A stretch of DNA of 64,000 nt from Paraphysomonas bandaiensis. Taxonomy: Eukaryota; Chrysophyceae. Where the stretch lies: contig CBFFRP010000318.1 of assembly GCA_965644295.1 (NCBI GenBank), positions 25,404 to 89,403 on the forward strand, in the 5' to 3' direction. Positions 54,141-64,000 of the stretch are shown one piece after another. The stretch's first letter is position 1, and the number at the start of each line of letters is the position of its first letter. The notes beneath the pieces were generated by a model, which was not told the DNA's origin, searched no databases, and worked only from the letters and a program-made list of their open reading frames with translations. Both the position numbers and the translations under genes were made by a program.

Positions 54141-57100
54141 CTAAAGATGATTACCTCGAGTGCTACCAGGAGGGGAAAGAGACATCTTAAGGCCGTTATC
54201 AGGGTTATAGCCAGACCGCCAGCTATCCAACGAGCATCTTCACACACCGCATTTATACTACATACACCTCCAACATCGTAACATACCTGGTCAGCATCTG
54301 TTGAACAACGTCGTCCTCCACCATCTCCGCTTCCACCATTTCCTGTAGTCTATCTTGGGATGTCGGCATTAAAAGTGAAGCAACGCGTTCCACAACAAAA
54401 TCAAGCATGGCGATAGTGGTTGGTATAAGCAATATTGCAAACCAGAAAGTACCCTGAAATATATTAAGCCAATATTGTCATCATATTGACTTCCCAACCT
54501 GTCGAAAACTGAAATCTACAACCTTATACCAATCGTACACTTCATCAAACTGAGAGTATACTGAAACAAAGAGAACGTATCCTGAGGTGTACTGTAAGAA
54601 TGGCTGCATTACAATTGCTCAACACCAACCAGCTAGAGAGAGAAGCCAAAATGCAGCGTGAATGACAGTCCAAGTGCATGTGACCGCCGCAACCTTGTAC
54701 ATCATGGCAATAACTACGCAACAAAACAGAAGAAACCCTTCGGCATAAATTCCCCCCGCCATTCCATGGGCGTTGTTCACACCAACGCCCTGAATATTTC
54801 TTCCGTCCTCTGCAGTAAAACATTCCCATTCAACATCCCTTAGAGTTCGGCATCATAACTCCAACTTACCCATTGAGTTCCTCGTCCGTCCGCCGACAAA
54901 TCGAATAGCCAAAGCAAACAATGCCAACCCCTCGCAAAATGCCAGGGTGCACCATCGTCCCATGCTAGAAAGATTAAGCAATTCTCTATTTCTCCCCGTC
55001 ATGTACGCTAACCGAGGAAACTTTAACACTGAGCTGTATGGTACATCCTTATCCATCAATCCTAAGAAGCTATTAGAGGACACTGCAATACACACTCACA
55101 ATGCAACTCACCAATAGCAATTATGGGTAAGCCCAAATAGAAATTAAACCCTGATACCACAATGGATTCCATTGGCATTGTACCAGAAAATCCACTAAGC
55201 AATGATATGTATCAATGGCGAATGAACTACGCAACACATCAATATACCTGTATAATTGGTAATAGAATAAGGCACTGACTAACACCAAGTTTTTAAAGAA
55301 TGAGTACAACACGAGTTTGCTGGATCTAATGTAATTGTAACGTCCGTGCTTCAGTAACAGAGGGGTCAAAAATCTAAAGAACAATCAGCATTCATACTGA
55401 AACTGATTCTAAATATACCTAAATTGACCTATCGCAAAATCTGCTGAGTTCGCTGCATGTCGTCCTTCATTTCCACATATTCCCACTCCTGTGTATGTCT
55501 TACATGCAGTCAATATCACTATTAACTTCATACCTATTTTCGCCTCGTGTATCATGCCGATATCATTCGCACCTGCAAGAGGTAAAGTTAGACCCAAAGT
55601 CACAAACGGGGACTAAGCCTATACCGTCTCCAATTGCGAGTGTGACTGGATTTCCTTCTCCTGTTTTAATCATTCTAACCAATGACGACTTTTGCAATGG
55701 TGAAACGCGACAAGCAACCACTGTCGGAACCAGCCTAGCAACTTTCACAAACAATTGAAGCAGTCCTTTGTCACGCCAAATTTCTGTATAGATTGTTAGC
55801 GCGTTTGCACAGGAACTGCACCACAATACCTTCCAGCGTCAGCCCATCTACGACAAGCGCAATGTGGTCAAATTTTCCCTTGACTCTTCGTTCACCTAGA
55901 GTACGCTGCTTATCTCGGCTAGACATCTGACGCACTAAATTAAAATTTCCACGTAACAATTGATGCACACCACCCACCGGATGTGGCTGTACGGTAGACC
56001 CAATGTTGTCGCCGCCGCTACTGTCTCTATATCGATTATACAGAGAAGACGAGTCCGTCTCTTCCTTGGAATTCTTGAAGGACGTCGACAAGCCGTGCGA
56101 ACTGACTGGTTGGGACACTATCTCCGCCCTCCCACCAGAACTTTCGTGTGACCGTTCCGACGGCGCATTGCCGTCGTAAGCATTTAGATATGCCATCGCT
56201 TTCTTCAAAGCTTTCGATACATGACTGGATACACTTCGAGACGGTACCGGCGTTTCCTTTTTCTGTTCATGTTCTGCAGATATTCGCTCCAGGTATACGA
56301 CCAAATCACTTAATCGTTGTCCTAGATTATCTCCAGAATTTTTTAGCAGTAACTCCAGCTCATGTTCCGGTCTCAAGAGTCCACACATTTGACCTGATAC
56401 ACCGGGTTACTCACTAAGCACACTCTATGCACCGTAGTACCAATGGCAATGGCTGTTTCCGCTTTGTCTCCTGTGATCATCCATAGATTCAGTCCAGCAG
56501 CATTCATTGTCTCGATTGCATCGTAAACCCCATCCTATATCACAGCAGTGTTAGTAGGCTACTGCAACTTTTACCGAACATGTAACCTGCAACTCGTCTT
56601 CTATCCCGACTGCTCCCAATAGATCCATGTCGACTTCAAGCTCTTCCGCACATCTATTCGAAAAATATGATAATATCAGAGATTAGTTCTGTGGTTACTA
56701 CACCTTTGCAACATATCCTTTCTATTAGACAAACTGCTCGCTGCAGTTTTGTATTTCTGCAACCATTCACTGAACTCTGCGTCAGATAAAGTTCGCCTAG
56801 AGCATAACGAGAAATTATGTCACACTTCCACGATACCCATGAATCTTACTTAGCCATGACTAATGTGCGTAGTCCCGTGCTCGCGAACTCGTCTACGTGT
56901 TCTTTGCACTACAGTTCATCGCATTACAGAAAGCTATAATTTTGGATCTCTGAACCTGTGTTGTATAGGGTCCATTCACACACACCGAAAACATTGCAGA
57001 GTCGGCACCCTTGCACAATACAACAGGGTTTCCCCCATCTATTCGAACCACAACGGACATACGCTTCCTGAGAAATTTTCATGTGAGAAAAAGAACTGTA

Positions 57101-59742
57101 CCAACGGATAATATCCTGCCTGTTGCTGTCGAATTCATTCACAGCTAGGATCTCAAAATTTTCTGCGGTGTTGTCACCAGGAACCTCAGTGGCATCAGAA
57201 TCCCTTATACCCTTCAGACCAAGTACTCCTGTGGAATAAAGAAGTTCAATGCAAGAAAGATTTAAATGAAATAACATACTTGCAGAGTCAGAGTCGCGCT
57301 TCACAAGAACTACATCAGAGTGCTCTGCTGCTGCAATAACCAGGGCAACTTCATCCGCAGACTCCGCCTACAAAAGGACATGATAAATATAGTTACTTCT
57401 TCAATATCATAAACCTCTAAACAAGCTTCAAGAGACTCTCGGTCAGTGACATGCAATTCGCCTGCAAAAAAATCCAATATCGGTAAGAAATGTTCAGTTG
57501 GCATGCACTTATCGAACCAGTAATTTGATCCGGCATGAGCATTACTGTATTGCACACAGAGAGTGTCCTCATAAAATTTAGCAAAAGATCACGATCGGTT
57601 CCGTCGGGAAGCGTCTTAAATCTCGTAAGTGACGTTAGTGGGGTCCATATTCCTGCGAACATTGTCAGGCACTACAAAGGACACGACGTGACAGCAAAAC
57701 CAGAGTCCGTAACGAGGCTGTCAAAGCTCTTGGACGTCCGTGCGGCCGATTTTTCTGTCTGTTTGTTCTCTGTGTTGACCGTACTCGTATCCTGATTCGT
57801 ACTGCTATCCATGGGGGCACCATATATCATTCCCGCTACAGAACACCTCCGCAACTTCATTACATTTTTAGTCAATGTTCCGGTTTTGTCCGACAGCACG
57901 TACTGAACCTACGGACATCGCAATATGAATGCCGTATGTCTCACAAATAATTCATACGCCCCACCTGTCCAAGATCGGCACACATACCGGATGTGTGGGC
58001 TTCGGCTGGGGAGTCTGACTTCGAATCATACATCGACAAATCCTGCAAAAATACAACAGTCAGAAAAGACAAAAGACACTAGATGTACGCCAGCCCCACC
58101 TGGGATATGAAGAATGCTTGCCACAGGTATATCATCTCCAGTGAGACATACATACTACGACACAAAATTATACTACGATTAGACAAGAGATATTATATTG
58201 ACTCCCCATCGTACCTGATGCACACGAAGTTGTTGAAGAGAGTAGCAAAGGTCAATATCGTGAGTGCAGAGTTGGTAGATCCTGTCTCACAACCACCACC
58301 TGAATGAACCAACCGAAATCACACGTATAACGCATACAGCAGCACCACATTACCATTATAGCGTTTCTCTAAATCGTCTTCGTTAATGCATAGGTAACTG
58401 GCCTCGTTGTTGTTGATTTCCCATACAATGCTAATTGCATGTCATACATAATACACACATGTGAGAATGCATTACCTTGCAATTGCGCTAAACACGCATA
58501 CTATTAGCATCGCAGATATTGCAATAATAAGAGTTCTATTTACAACCCCGTCCACGACACTAAGCTTAGATGGTGGCGACTTAGAGTTGAGCGAGAGTTT
58601 GGTGTCTCTGCCTGTGTACACCACAACGCAAATTGCCCTGAGTAAAAGAAGTGCCCGGTTACAAGAAGACATAACTGCAATATACCTTACCATTCCGAAG
58701 CCCGTATTATGGACCCCCGCAGACAGATATTTTTCTCTGTGAGGGTATACTCCGACCTTGCGTGCCTGTCCTCAACCTCTGTGAATTCTATCAAACCACT
58801 GAATATAAATATGTACTGTTGCAATCACGCACCGTACAGTTCCATCGAACCCTCAAACCTGTGAATAGATCCATTGGGAAGCTCCACGTGGAAGACCATC
58901 CTAAATTGTATAAATCTATCAGACACAGGTAGTAACACACATGAATCATAGCACCGGTAGTCCTCCAGTCCCGACACCCGAGTTTTATCTGTCGACACGG
59001 TAATTCCAGTACCCTCCCTACCACTGCTAGTTACGCGGGGAAGAGAAGGAAGGCGAATCTTCAGGTTTGTTTCTCCATCAATAGCTGCAGTCTCCACGTA
59101 AGTTGTGGGTCCTTGAATACCCCCACATTCCACCACGACACAATCAGCGGGCACCTCGTCGTCCCCAAGCAACAATAGTACACTATAACGTGAGCATTAC
59201 TATTGGCGCAAGTCTTAAGAGAGGGGCGTACCTTCCGACGACTATATTTTTCCACTCTGTGGTTCTCACTGTTCCCTGTGGGTATATTACATACATAATA
59301 CAAATACAACGCCTTGCATACTTACATCACTGTCGACCACTCTCGCAATTCTATTGTTGGTTCGATCATCTGCTCTATGTCGCTTAACATCTTCAATCCC
59401 ATCTTTAATAATCGATATTGTTACAACAATTGTCATAGGAATAAGTAATCCAGCGGGCTCTACAGCTGTGTCATAGAAGTGTGTGTTCGCGCCTATAGCG
59501 GCAATAATCCCAAGCACTAAAAAATAAACATTCGCCAGTCTTCTGAACTGCTCAAATATACTCTTTGGAATAAATGAAAATATATTGTATCGACTTGTTA
59601 TGATTATATTTGGAGGATATGAAGGGTCGGTAGAGGTGAAGGGCTCGACTATACGCTCCTCGACCTCACTGATATTGTCACTGTTAAGGAGAGGAGCATT
59701 GACTCCACTGGAGTCTGAGCTCTTACTTGTGCAGTCAAACAT
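54141..59742 (-). CDS. P4-ATPase phospholipid flippase, many exons
   Basis: Reads from the ATG at 59742 ([13 protein letters not shown]) to a TAG at 54141-54143, with many introns mostly of 45-70 nt. P4 landmarks in order: [20 protein letters not shown] and [12 protein letters not shown] (TM1-2); [12 protein letters not shown] and [12 protein letters not shown] (actuator, DGET); the TM4 segment [28 protein letters not shown] (phosphorylated Asp). Then come CKGADSAMF (nucleotide binding), [19 protein letters not shown] (hinge), [10 protein letters not shown], and the C-terminal TM5-10 block with [20 protein letters not shown]. It moves aminophospholipids from the outer to the inner leaflet in Golgi, endosome or plasma membrane, usually with a Cdc50 partner. 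The TM4 PISL motif is CISM here. Individual exon ends are not all listed; the gene span is given. Confidence 0.9.
55580..55635 (-). other. Flippase intron splitting the GDGAND motif
   Basis: Exon ends GCAATTGGAGACG and resumes GTGCGAATGATATC on the minus strand, giving LAIGDG-ANDIGM in phase 1. The intron has GTATAG donor and TTGCAG acceptor. It is a good check that the hand-built splice frame is right. Borders approximate. Confidence 0.7.
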
Positions 59743-60433
59743 GATTATAGAGATACATGTATGTGATTATAGGAAGAGAAAATTAGAGGGCTCAATGTGT
59801 AGTATGAATATAAGTATATAGTAAGATCTGCCAATACATATGACTATATCATAACACATACACATACATACATACATACATACATACATACATACATACA
59901 TACATACATACATACATACATACATACATACATACATACATACATACATACATACATACATACATACATACATACATACATACATACATACATACATACA
60001 TACATACATACATACATACATACATACATACATACATACATACATACATACATACATACATACATACATACATACATACATACATACATACATACATACA
60101 TACATACATACATACATACATACATACATACATACATACATACATACATACATACATACATACATACATACATACATACATACATACATACATACATACA
60201 TACATACATACATACATACATCGTATCGGCAGTCAGCATCTTATTTTTCGGTAATTAATTGAAGTAAAACTACTCTATATGACTTACATACAACTACGGC
60301 TGTAATACACATAATTATTGTCTCAATATTAGAGGCATATGTGAACAAAAATATACACAGGATGCCGATACGATACATGTACTGATCTTATAGATATTCA
60401 AATTAGGATGGGATATTTCACTGTCTCATTGAT
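59743..60433. promoter_or_regulatory. Divergent intergenic region with a long TACA microsatellite
   Basis: 691 bp between the flippase and SET-gene starts. Slightly over half is a near-perfect (TACA)n tract. Apart from the tract there is short AT-rich flanking DNA. Confidence 0.5.
59863..60220. repeat. (TACA)n microsatellite, about 90 copies
   Basis: Uninterrupted TACA repeat across about 350 bp. Because four is not a multiple of three, every frame is open and reads Met-Tyr-Val-Cys on the minus strand; these frames are artefacts. It begins about 120 bp upstream of the flippase ATG. Confidence 0.97.
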
Positions 60434-61061
60434 ATGACGCTCACCATAAATCCAGAGTTTGAGAACTCTGTAGTTCATGCTGTTTTATCACGATCTGATG
60501 ATCCAGAAAGGAATCATGTGAGGATATGATACGATGTATATTAATATGCTGATGTTATTAATTGACTTGTAGATGTGTTGTATTGGAGAGTCCAAACTCA
60601 CAGGTGCAGGGTTAGGGTTGTTTGCTAAGCGACTCATACGGTGTGGAACTGTTGTGTGCGTCTACTCCGGTGATGTCTTGCGGACAACCGAAGCGATGAG
60701 GTGAGGAATAGTTTTTGTTTTTTATATATTCTTACAAATTGTATAGATTAGAGGATAAGTCGTACTTAATGCGCTTGGGATGCCAGGTATGATGTATTTG
60801 TTACTCATGTATTAGTACAACTTATACTTTTGGTAGTGTTATGTCGATGCAAGGTGTCATCTTAGTACAATTGCACGATATATCAATGACTGTAGAAATC
60901 AGCACTGTTACAACGTTAGATTTTTTAAATGTCCCTCCGAGCGTTGTGCTTATGTTATTGCCACCAGAGACATTGCATGTGGAGAAGAGCTATATGTTGA
61001 CTATGGCAGGTGGTATTGGGTGGGCAAGAAACCCAGCCGTCTTCTATATGTTCCGTCATGA
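60434..61061 (+). CDS. Small SET-domain protein, 158 aa
   Basis: Four exons: 60434-60517, 60573-60700, 60747-60786, 60837-61061; phases agree. Exon 2 carries the SET-N block KLTGAGLGLFAKRLIRCGTV followed by VCVYSGDV. The last exon has CYVDARCHLSTIARYINDC and ATRDIACGEELYVDYGRWYW (SET-C, with the GEEL.DYG active-site tyrosine). SET proteins methylate lysines using S-adenosylmethionine. The usual NHSC motif is reduced to NDC followed by RNQHC, so cofactor binding may be altered and activity is uncertain. At 158 residues it is nearly all SET domain, like the small SET proteins of algae and some viruses. An alternative start is the ATG opening exon 2. Confidence 0.78.
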
Positions 61062-61761
61062 TTGATATTATGTATTATATGTAAAATAACATTTTTGTTC
61101 CTTTGGCTGTAGTGATTCGTGAATTAAATCTATTATTTAGTGTTTTTATGGGTATATACTCGACTAATTTCCTATTTTTCATTTTATATATTTATGAGAG
61201 AAACATATACTCACAGAGACAACAATTACACATATCTACTCTTATAATACATTTCCTTTAGCTTCAAGCCGATAAATAATGAGTCTCTCGGAGTGGTATT
61301 TATGCATTTGCAGATTTGAAAAATCCTATATTGATTAATATGAACAACAGTTAATGAAATTTTTCGAAGCCTTGATGGCTTGATGCTTGATGGCAATGTA
61401 AAAATGAAACTGAAGAAAGAAAGCTTCTTATGAAGCATAGCGGAATGGTTGAAGAAGAGACGGCAATCCTTAATAGCCCCTTGAGTCGTTGTTATTATTG
61501 TGTGAATGGTCATTCCGTCATAAGCATTATTATTTACTAATAATTTATATAATCACTGTAAAACTTACATCTCACAATAACATCAAAACAATAACTAATA
61601 CGGTGTGTATTTCCAAATATAAGTACTCCATTTTCCATTAAATGAAATAGAATTTAAATGTCAAGGCCAGGTTTCTCTGTACTATTTCATAACAGTACCA
61701 TCAATAACGTCCGCAGTATAACACCGCTTGGCGATAGAGACGCTTCTTAGCACAAGAATAA
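61062..61761. other. Intergenic between convergent genes
   Basis: 700 bp, AT-rich. A 95-codon minus-strand frame (61226-61513) overlaps presumed 3' UTRs and has no family resemblance, so it is not called. Confidence 0.4.
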
Positions 61762-62207
61762 CTACTCCCTTAGGGGGCCACGAATTCTTCTTGCAAGTTG
61801 TATATCTTTTGGCATAACCGTTACCCGCTTAGCATGTATGGTGCATAAGTTTGCATCTTCAAATAAGCCAACGAGGTGACTTTCTGCGGCTTCTTGTAAA
61901 GCTATCAGCGCATCAGCTTGCCACCTAGAGCAATAATAAATGAAGCCTTATGGCAGAAAATTATATACCTATATTCCTTCCGTGAAAAGTAGGTCTGAAT
62001 TTCCCTCACAAGTCTAGCGAAAGGTAGTTTTCTGATCAAGAGGTCAGTGTTTCGCTGGTAAAATCTTATCTCTCTTAATGCTTTTTGACCGGGCCTATAT
62101 CTTCTTCTCTGTTGACTATCTATCGAACGGTGTTGTGCAACAGGAGATTTGCGAGGACTTGTATTTTTTCTGCCTCCAATCATTCTGTCGGTCTTACTTC
62201 TAGCCAT
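61762..62207 (-). CDS. Histone H3 variant, probable centromeric H3 (CenH3/CENP-A-like), 133 aa
   Basis: Exons 61969-62207 and 61762-61924; a 44-nt intron in phase 2. The start is the ATG at 62207 (MARSKTDRM); the frame extends upstream without an ATG. The histone fold reads [52 protein letters not shown], and [20 protein letters not shown]. The N-terminal tail ([20 protein letters not shown]) is unlike canonical H3: ARTKQTARKS and the K27 context are absent. Loop 1 is FSRKEYRWQAD, one residue longer than H3's FKTDLRFQS and with Trp in place of Phe84; both are CenH3 hallmarks. CenH3 nucleosomes define kinetochore position. A divergent H3 variant of other function is the alternative. Confidence 0.82.
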
Positions 62208-62933
62208 ACTCAGCCTATAACCCTGTACACCGCAATACAATAACGGTTACAAATATAAATACATTACGAGACTAAAGATTCAAGATTCATTGACCTAGAA
62301 GGTCACAGTGGGTAGATGGATTTCAACGCCCGAATACTAATTATAGTGGGCGAGTCAAACAAGAATCTGTCCAATAGATATGGCTGGTATGATATATATG
62401 GGCAGTATGGTGGTCTGTGATCTGGCGATTGGCTGCATGTTAACATGCATAATTGGGATACAGTATGCAAAAAAATCGTATACAACAAATACCGCGTATT
62501 AATATTACAGGCCTGTATTTCGTGGTACGTATTTGGTGGGAAACAACTGTATACTTTCAAATATTCAAATGTAGAATGGTATAGTATATGTATGTATACT
62601 GCTGTATACGCAGGAGAATAGAGGAAGGAAGTGACATATGCAAGCCAATAGGATACAAGAGGATAGAAATGAAGTGATACAACAGGTGCCCAGATACAAC
62701 ATATACACATATACACTGTAGTATAGTATAGTTAAGCTTCTATTCTATCTCATGTATATATACATATATCTGAGAGTGAAGAGGCACTGTCACTGTTTCC
62801 TCCATACAAACAATATCGCTAAGTATATATTGATGTATCCTTATTGAATATTGTGATGAATCTCCATGTCCTCATTGCACATGTATGTGTTCCATATAGC
62901 GTATAGCACAGCAAGCACAGTATATATACATCA
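62208..62933. promoter_or_regulatory. Divergent intergenic region
   Basis: 726 bp between the H3-variant ATG and the EF-hand ATG. A 137-codon minus-strand frame (62303-62716), rich in Tyr, Ile and Cys, looks like AT-rich chance. Repeats of TATAGTATAG/TATACATAT near 62718-62770. No gene called. Confidence 0.4.
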
Positions 62934-64000
62934 ATGAGAAAAGCTTTAACTAAAACATTTTTCAAGAAAAAAAAGGCTAGAACTATCGATGAACTCATAC
63001 CAGCCATCCAGCACAAGCTGAATCGCGAGGCAGGTGGTCGCGAGGCAAGTCGGAACAAGTTGAAGGCATTGTTTGCAGACTTGGACACAGATGATAGTAA
63101 GACTGTAGATCTCACTGAGTTTCGCAAGGGTCTAGATTCATTGGGTTTGGATTTGAGTGAGGAGGAGGTCTCAGTGGTGTTTAGGCACTGTGATTCCACG
63201 AACGATGGCGAGATAGATTATTTGGAGTTTCTTGATTTACTTGACGGGAAGCCTTCAGGCAGTGGTTCTGGTAAGCGTGCTCGCAGTTTTGAAGAGTTGA
63301 TACCAGCCATCCAGCACAAGCTGAATCGCGAGGCAGGTGGTCGCGAGGCAAGTCGGAACAAGTTGAAGGCATTGTTTGCAGACTTGGACACAGATGATAG
63401 TAAGACTGTAGATCTCACTGAGTTTCGCAAGGGTCTAGATTCATTGGGTTTGGATTTGAGTGAGGAGGAGGTCTCAGTGGTGTTTAGGCACTGTGATTCC
63501 ACGAACGATGGCGAGATAGATTATTTGGAGTTTCTTGATTTACTTGACGGGAAGCCTTCAGGCAGTGGTTCTGGTAAGCGTGCTCGCAGTTTTGAAGAGT
63601 TGATACCAGCCATCCAGCACAAGCTGAATCGCGAGGCAGGTGGTCGTGAGGCAAGTCGGAACAAGTTGAAGGCATTGTTTGCAGACTTGGACACAGATGA
63701 TAGTAAGACTGTAGATCTCACTGAGTTTCGCAAGGGTCTAGATTCATTGGGTTTGGATTTGAGTGAGGAGGAGGTCTCAGTGGTGTTTAGGCACTGTGAT
63801 TCCACGAACGATGGCGAGATAGATTATTTGGAGTTTCTTGATTTACTTGACGGGAAGCCTTCAGGCAGTGGTTCTGGTAAGCGTGCTCGCAGTTTTGAAG
63901 AGTTGATACCAGCCATCCAGCACAAACTGAATCGCGAGGCAGGTGGTCGTGAGGCGAGTCGGAACAAGTTGAAGGCATTGTTTGCAGACTTGGACACAGA
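62934..64000 (+). CDS. Tandem EF-hand (calmodulin-like) repeat protein, partial at 3' end
   Basis: Starts at ATG 62934 with a basic leader (MRKALTKTFFKKKKART), then a 101-residue unit repeated at least 3.3 times before the window ends. Each unit holds two EF-hands: loop DTDDSKTVDLTE and loop DSTNDGEIDYLE, both with acidic positions 1 and 12. A Gly/Ser linker, GKPSGSGSGKRARS, separates units, so six or more calcium sites are encoded. Units begin ELIPAIQHKLNREAGGREAS. The protein is probably a high-capacity calcium buffer or sensor; the lysine-rich leader could bind membranes or acids. The gene lacks introns as far as seen. Confidence 0.9.
   Translation, partial: MRKALTKTFFKKKKARTIDELIPAIQHKLNREAGGREASRNKLKALFADLDTDDSKTVDLTEFRKGLDSLGLDLSEEEVSVVFRHCDSTNDGEIDYLEFLDLLDGKPSGSGSGKRARSFEELIPAIQHKLNREAGGREASRNKLKALFADLDTDDSKTVDLTEFRKGLDSLGLDLSEEEVSVVFRHCDSTNDGEIDYLEFLDLLDGKPSGSGSGKRARSFEELIPAIQHKLNREAGGREASRNKLKALFADLDTDDSKTVDLTEFRKGLDSLGLDLSEEEVSVVFRHCDSTNDGEIDYLEFLDLLDGKPSGSGSGKRARSFEELIPAIQHKLNREAGGREASRNKLKALFADLDT
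62992..64000 (+). repeat. 303-bp tandem repeat (coding), 3.3 copies in window
   Basis: Units start near 62992, 63295, 63598 and 63901. They are almost identical; only scattered changes are seen, such as GGTCGCGAG versus GGTCGTGAG and CACAAGCTG versus CACAAACTG. The period is a multiple of three, keeping the reading frame. This indicates very recent amplification or gene conversion. Confidence 0.95.

Noticed and set aside
59767-60239. Poly(Met-Tyr-Val-Cys) frames
   Set aside because: Direct translation of the TACA microsatellite.
62303-62716. 137-codon minus-strand frame
   Set aside because: Composition (Tyr, Ile, Cys, Pro) fits chance translation of AT-rich promoter DNA; no motif.
1-64000. 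CRISPR arrays, rRNA genes, bacterial operons
   Set aside because: The direct repeats seen are microsatellite, satellite, LTR or coding arrays without spacer structure; no rRNA-like sequence was recognised and gene structure is eukaryotic.

Overview
The window is nuclear DNA of a unicellular eukaryote. Genes are interrupted by short spliceosomal introns, mostly 44-60 nt, with GT...AG ends. Intergenic DNA is AT-rich and full of ATATCAG, TACA and TATG simple repeats. All three standard stop codons end genes here, so the standard code applies. Eukaryote-only genes include a centromeric-type histone H3, a P4-ATPase flippase, a CstF-64-like 3'-end processing factor and MTFP1. The lineage cannot be fixed by reading. 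The ankyrin-like repeats with a CPW motif, the RWP-RK-like factor and the RAP-type organelle protein would suit a stramenopile or similar protist, but this is a weak inference.

Layout. 1-3707 (-): 5' part of a soluble-type adenylyl cyclase (ADCY10-like) whose first intron is about 1 kb of satellite. 5527-7185 (-): F-box-like plus ankyrin-like repeat protein. 7853-11496 (+): 14-exon PH / CaMK-like kinase / EF-hand protein. 11.5-18.2 kb: repeat-rich, holding a complete Ty1/copia element (12931-18223, LTRs identical by eye). 18480-22064 (-): helical-repeat protein with RAP-like C-terminus. 23509-27074: head-to-head pair of related P-loop GTPases. 27.5 kb: MORN fragment. 28339-29523 (+): multi-pass membrane protein. 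31944-33482 (-): RWP-RK-like factor. 33.5-37.1 kb: no gene seen. 37078-37785 (-): possible N-myristoylated protein. 38432-39065 (+): guanylate kinase. 40583-41600 (+): CstF-64-like. 42400-43626 (-): acyl-CoA dehydrogenase. 44067-44875 (+): NUDT16-like Nudix hydrolase. 45.1-46.0 kb: hAT-type repeats. 46424-47855 (-): TPR-Aha1 co-chaperone. 48449-49504 (+): bacterial-type glutamyl-Q-tRNA(Asp) synthetase. 49982-50542 (-): MTFP1. 51061-52654 (+): secreted pectinacetylesterase/Notum-like hydrolase. 52811-53893: hAT element with perfect 8-bp target duplication. 54141-59742 (-): P4-ATPase. 60434-61061 (+): SET-domain protein. 61762-62207 (-): CenH3-like histone. 62934-end (+): tandem EF-hand protein.

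Genes do not form operons. Several neighbours are divergently transcribed from shared 350-650 bp intergenic regions. Exon models were built by hand from reading frame, intron phase, GT/GC...AG borders and family conservation. Phase agrees across every junction given, but no transcript evidence was available. The most notable items are the CenH3 candidate, the GluQ-RS with a lost zinc site, the TPR-Aha1 fusion, the flippase with an altered PISL motif, the divergent GTPase pair, a GC-AG intron, and a hAT family whose TIRs align across three elements.
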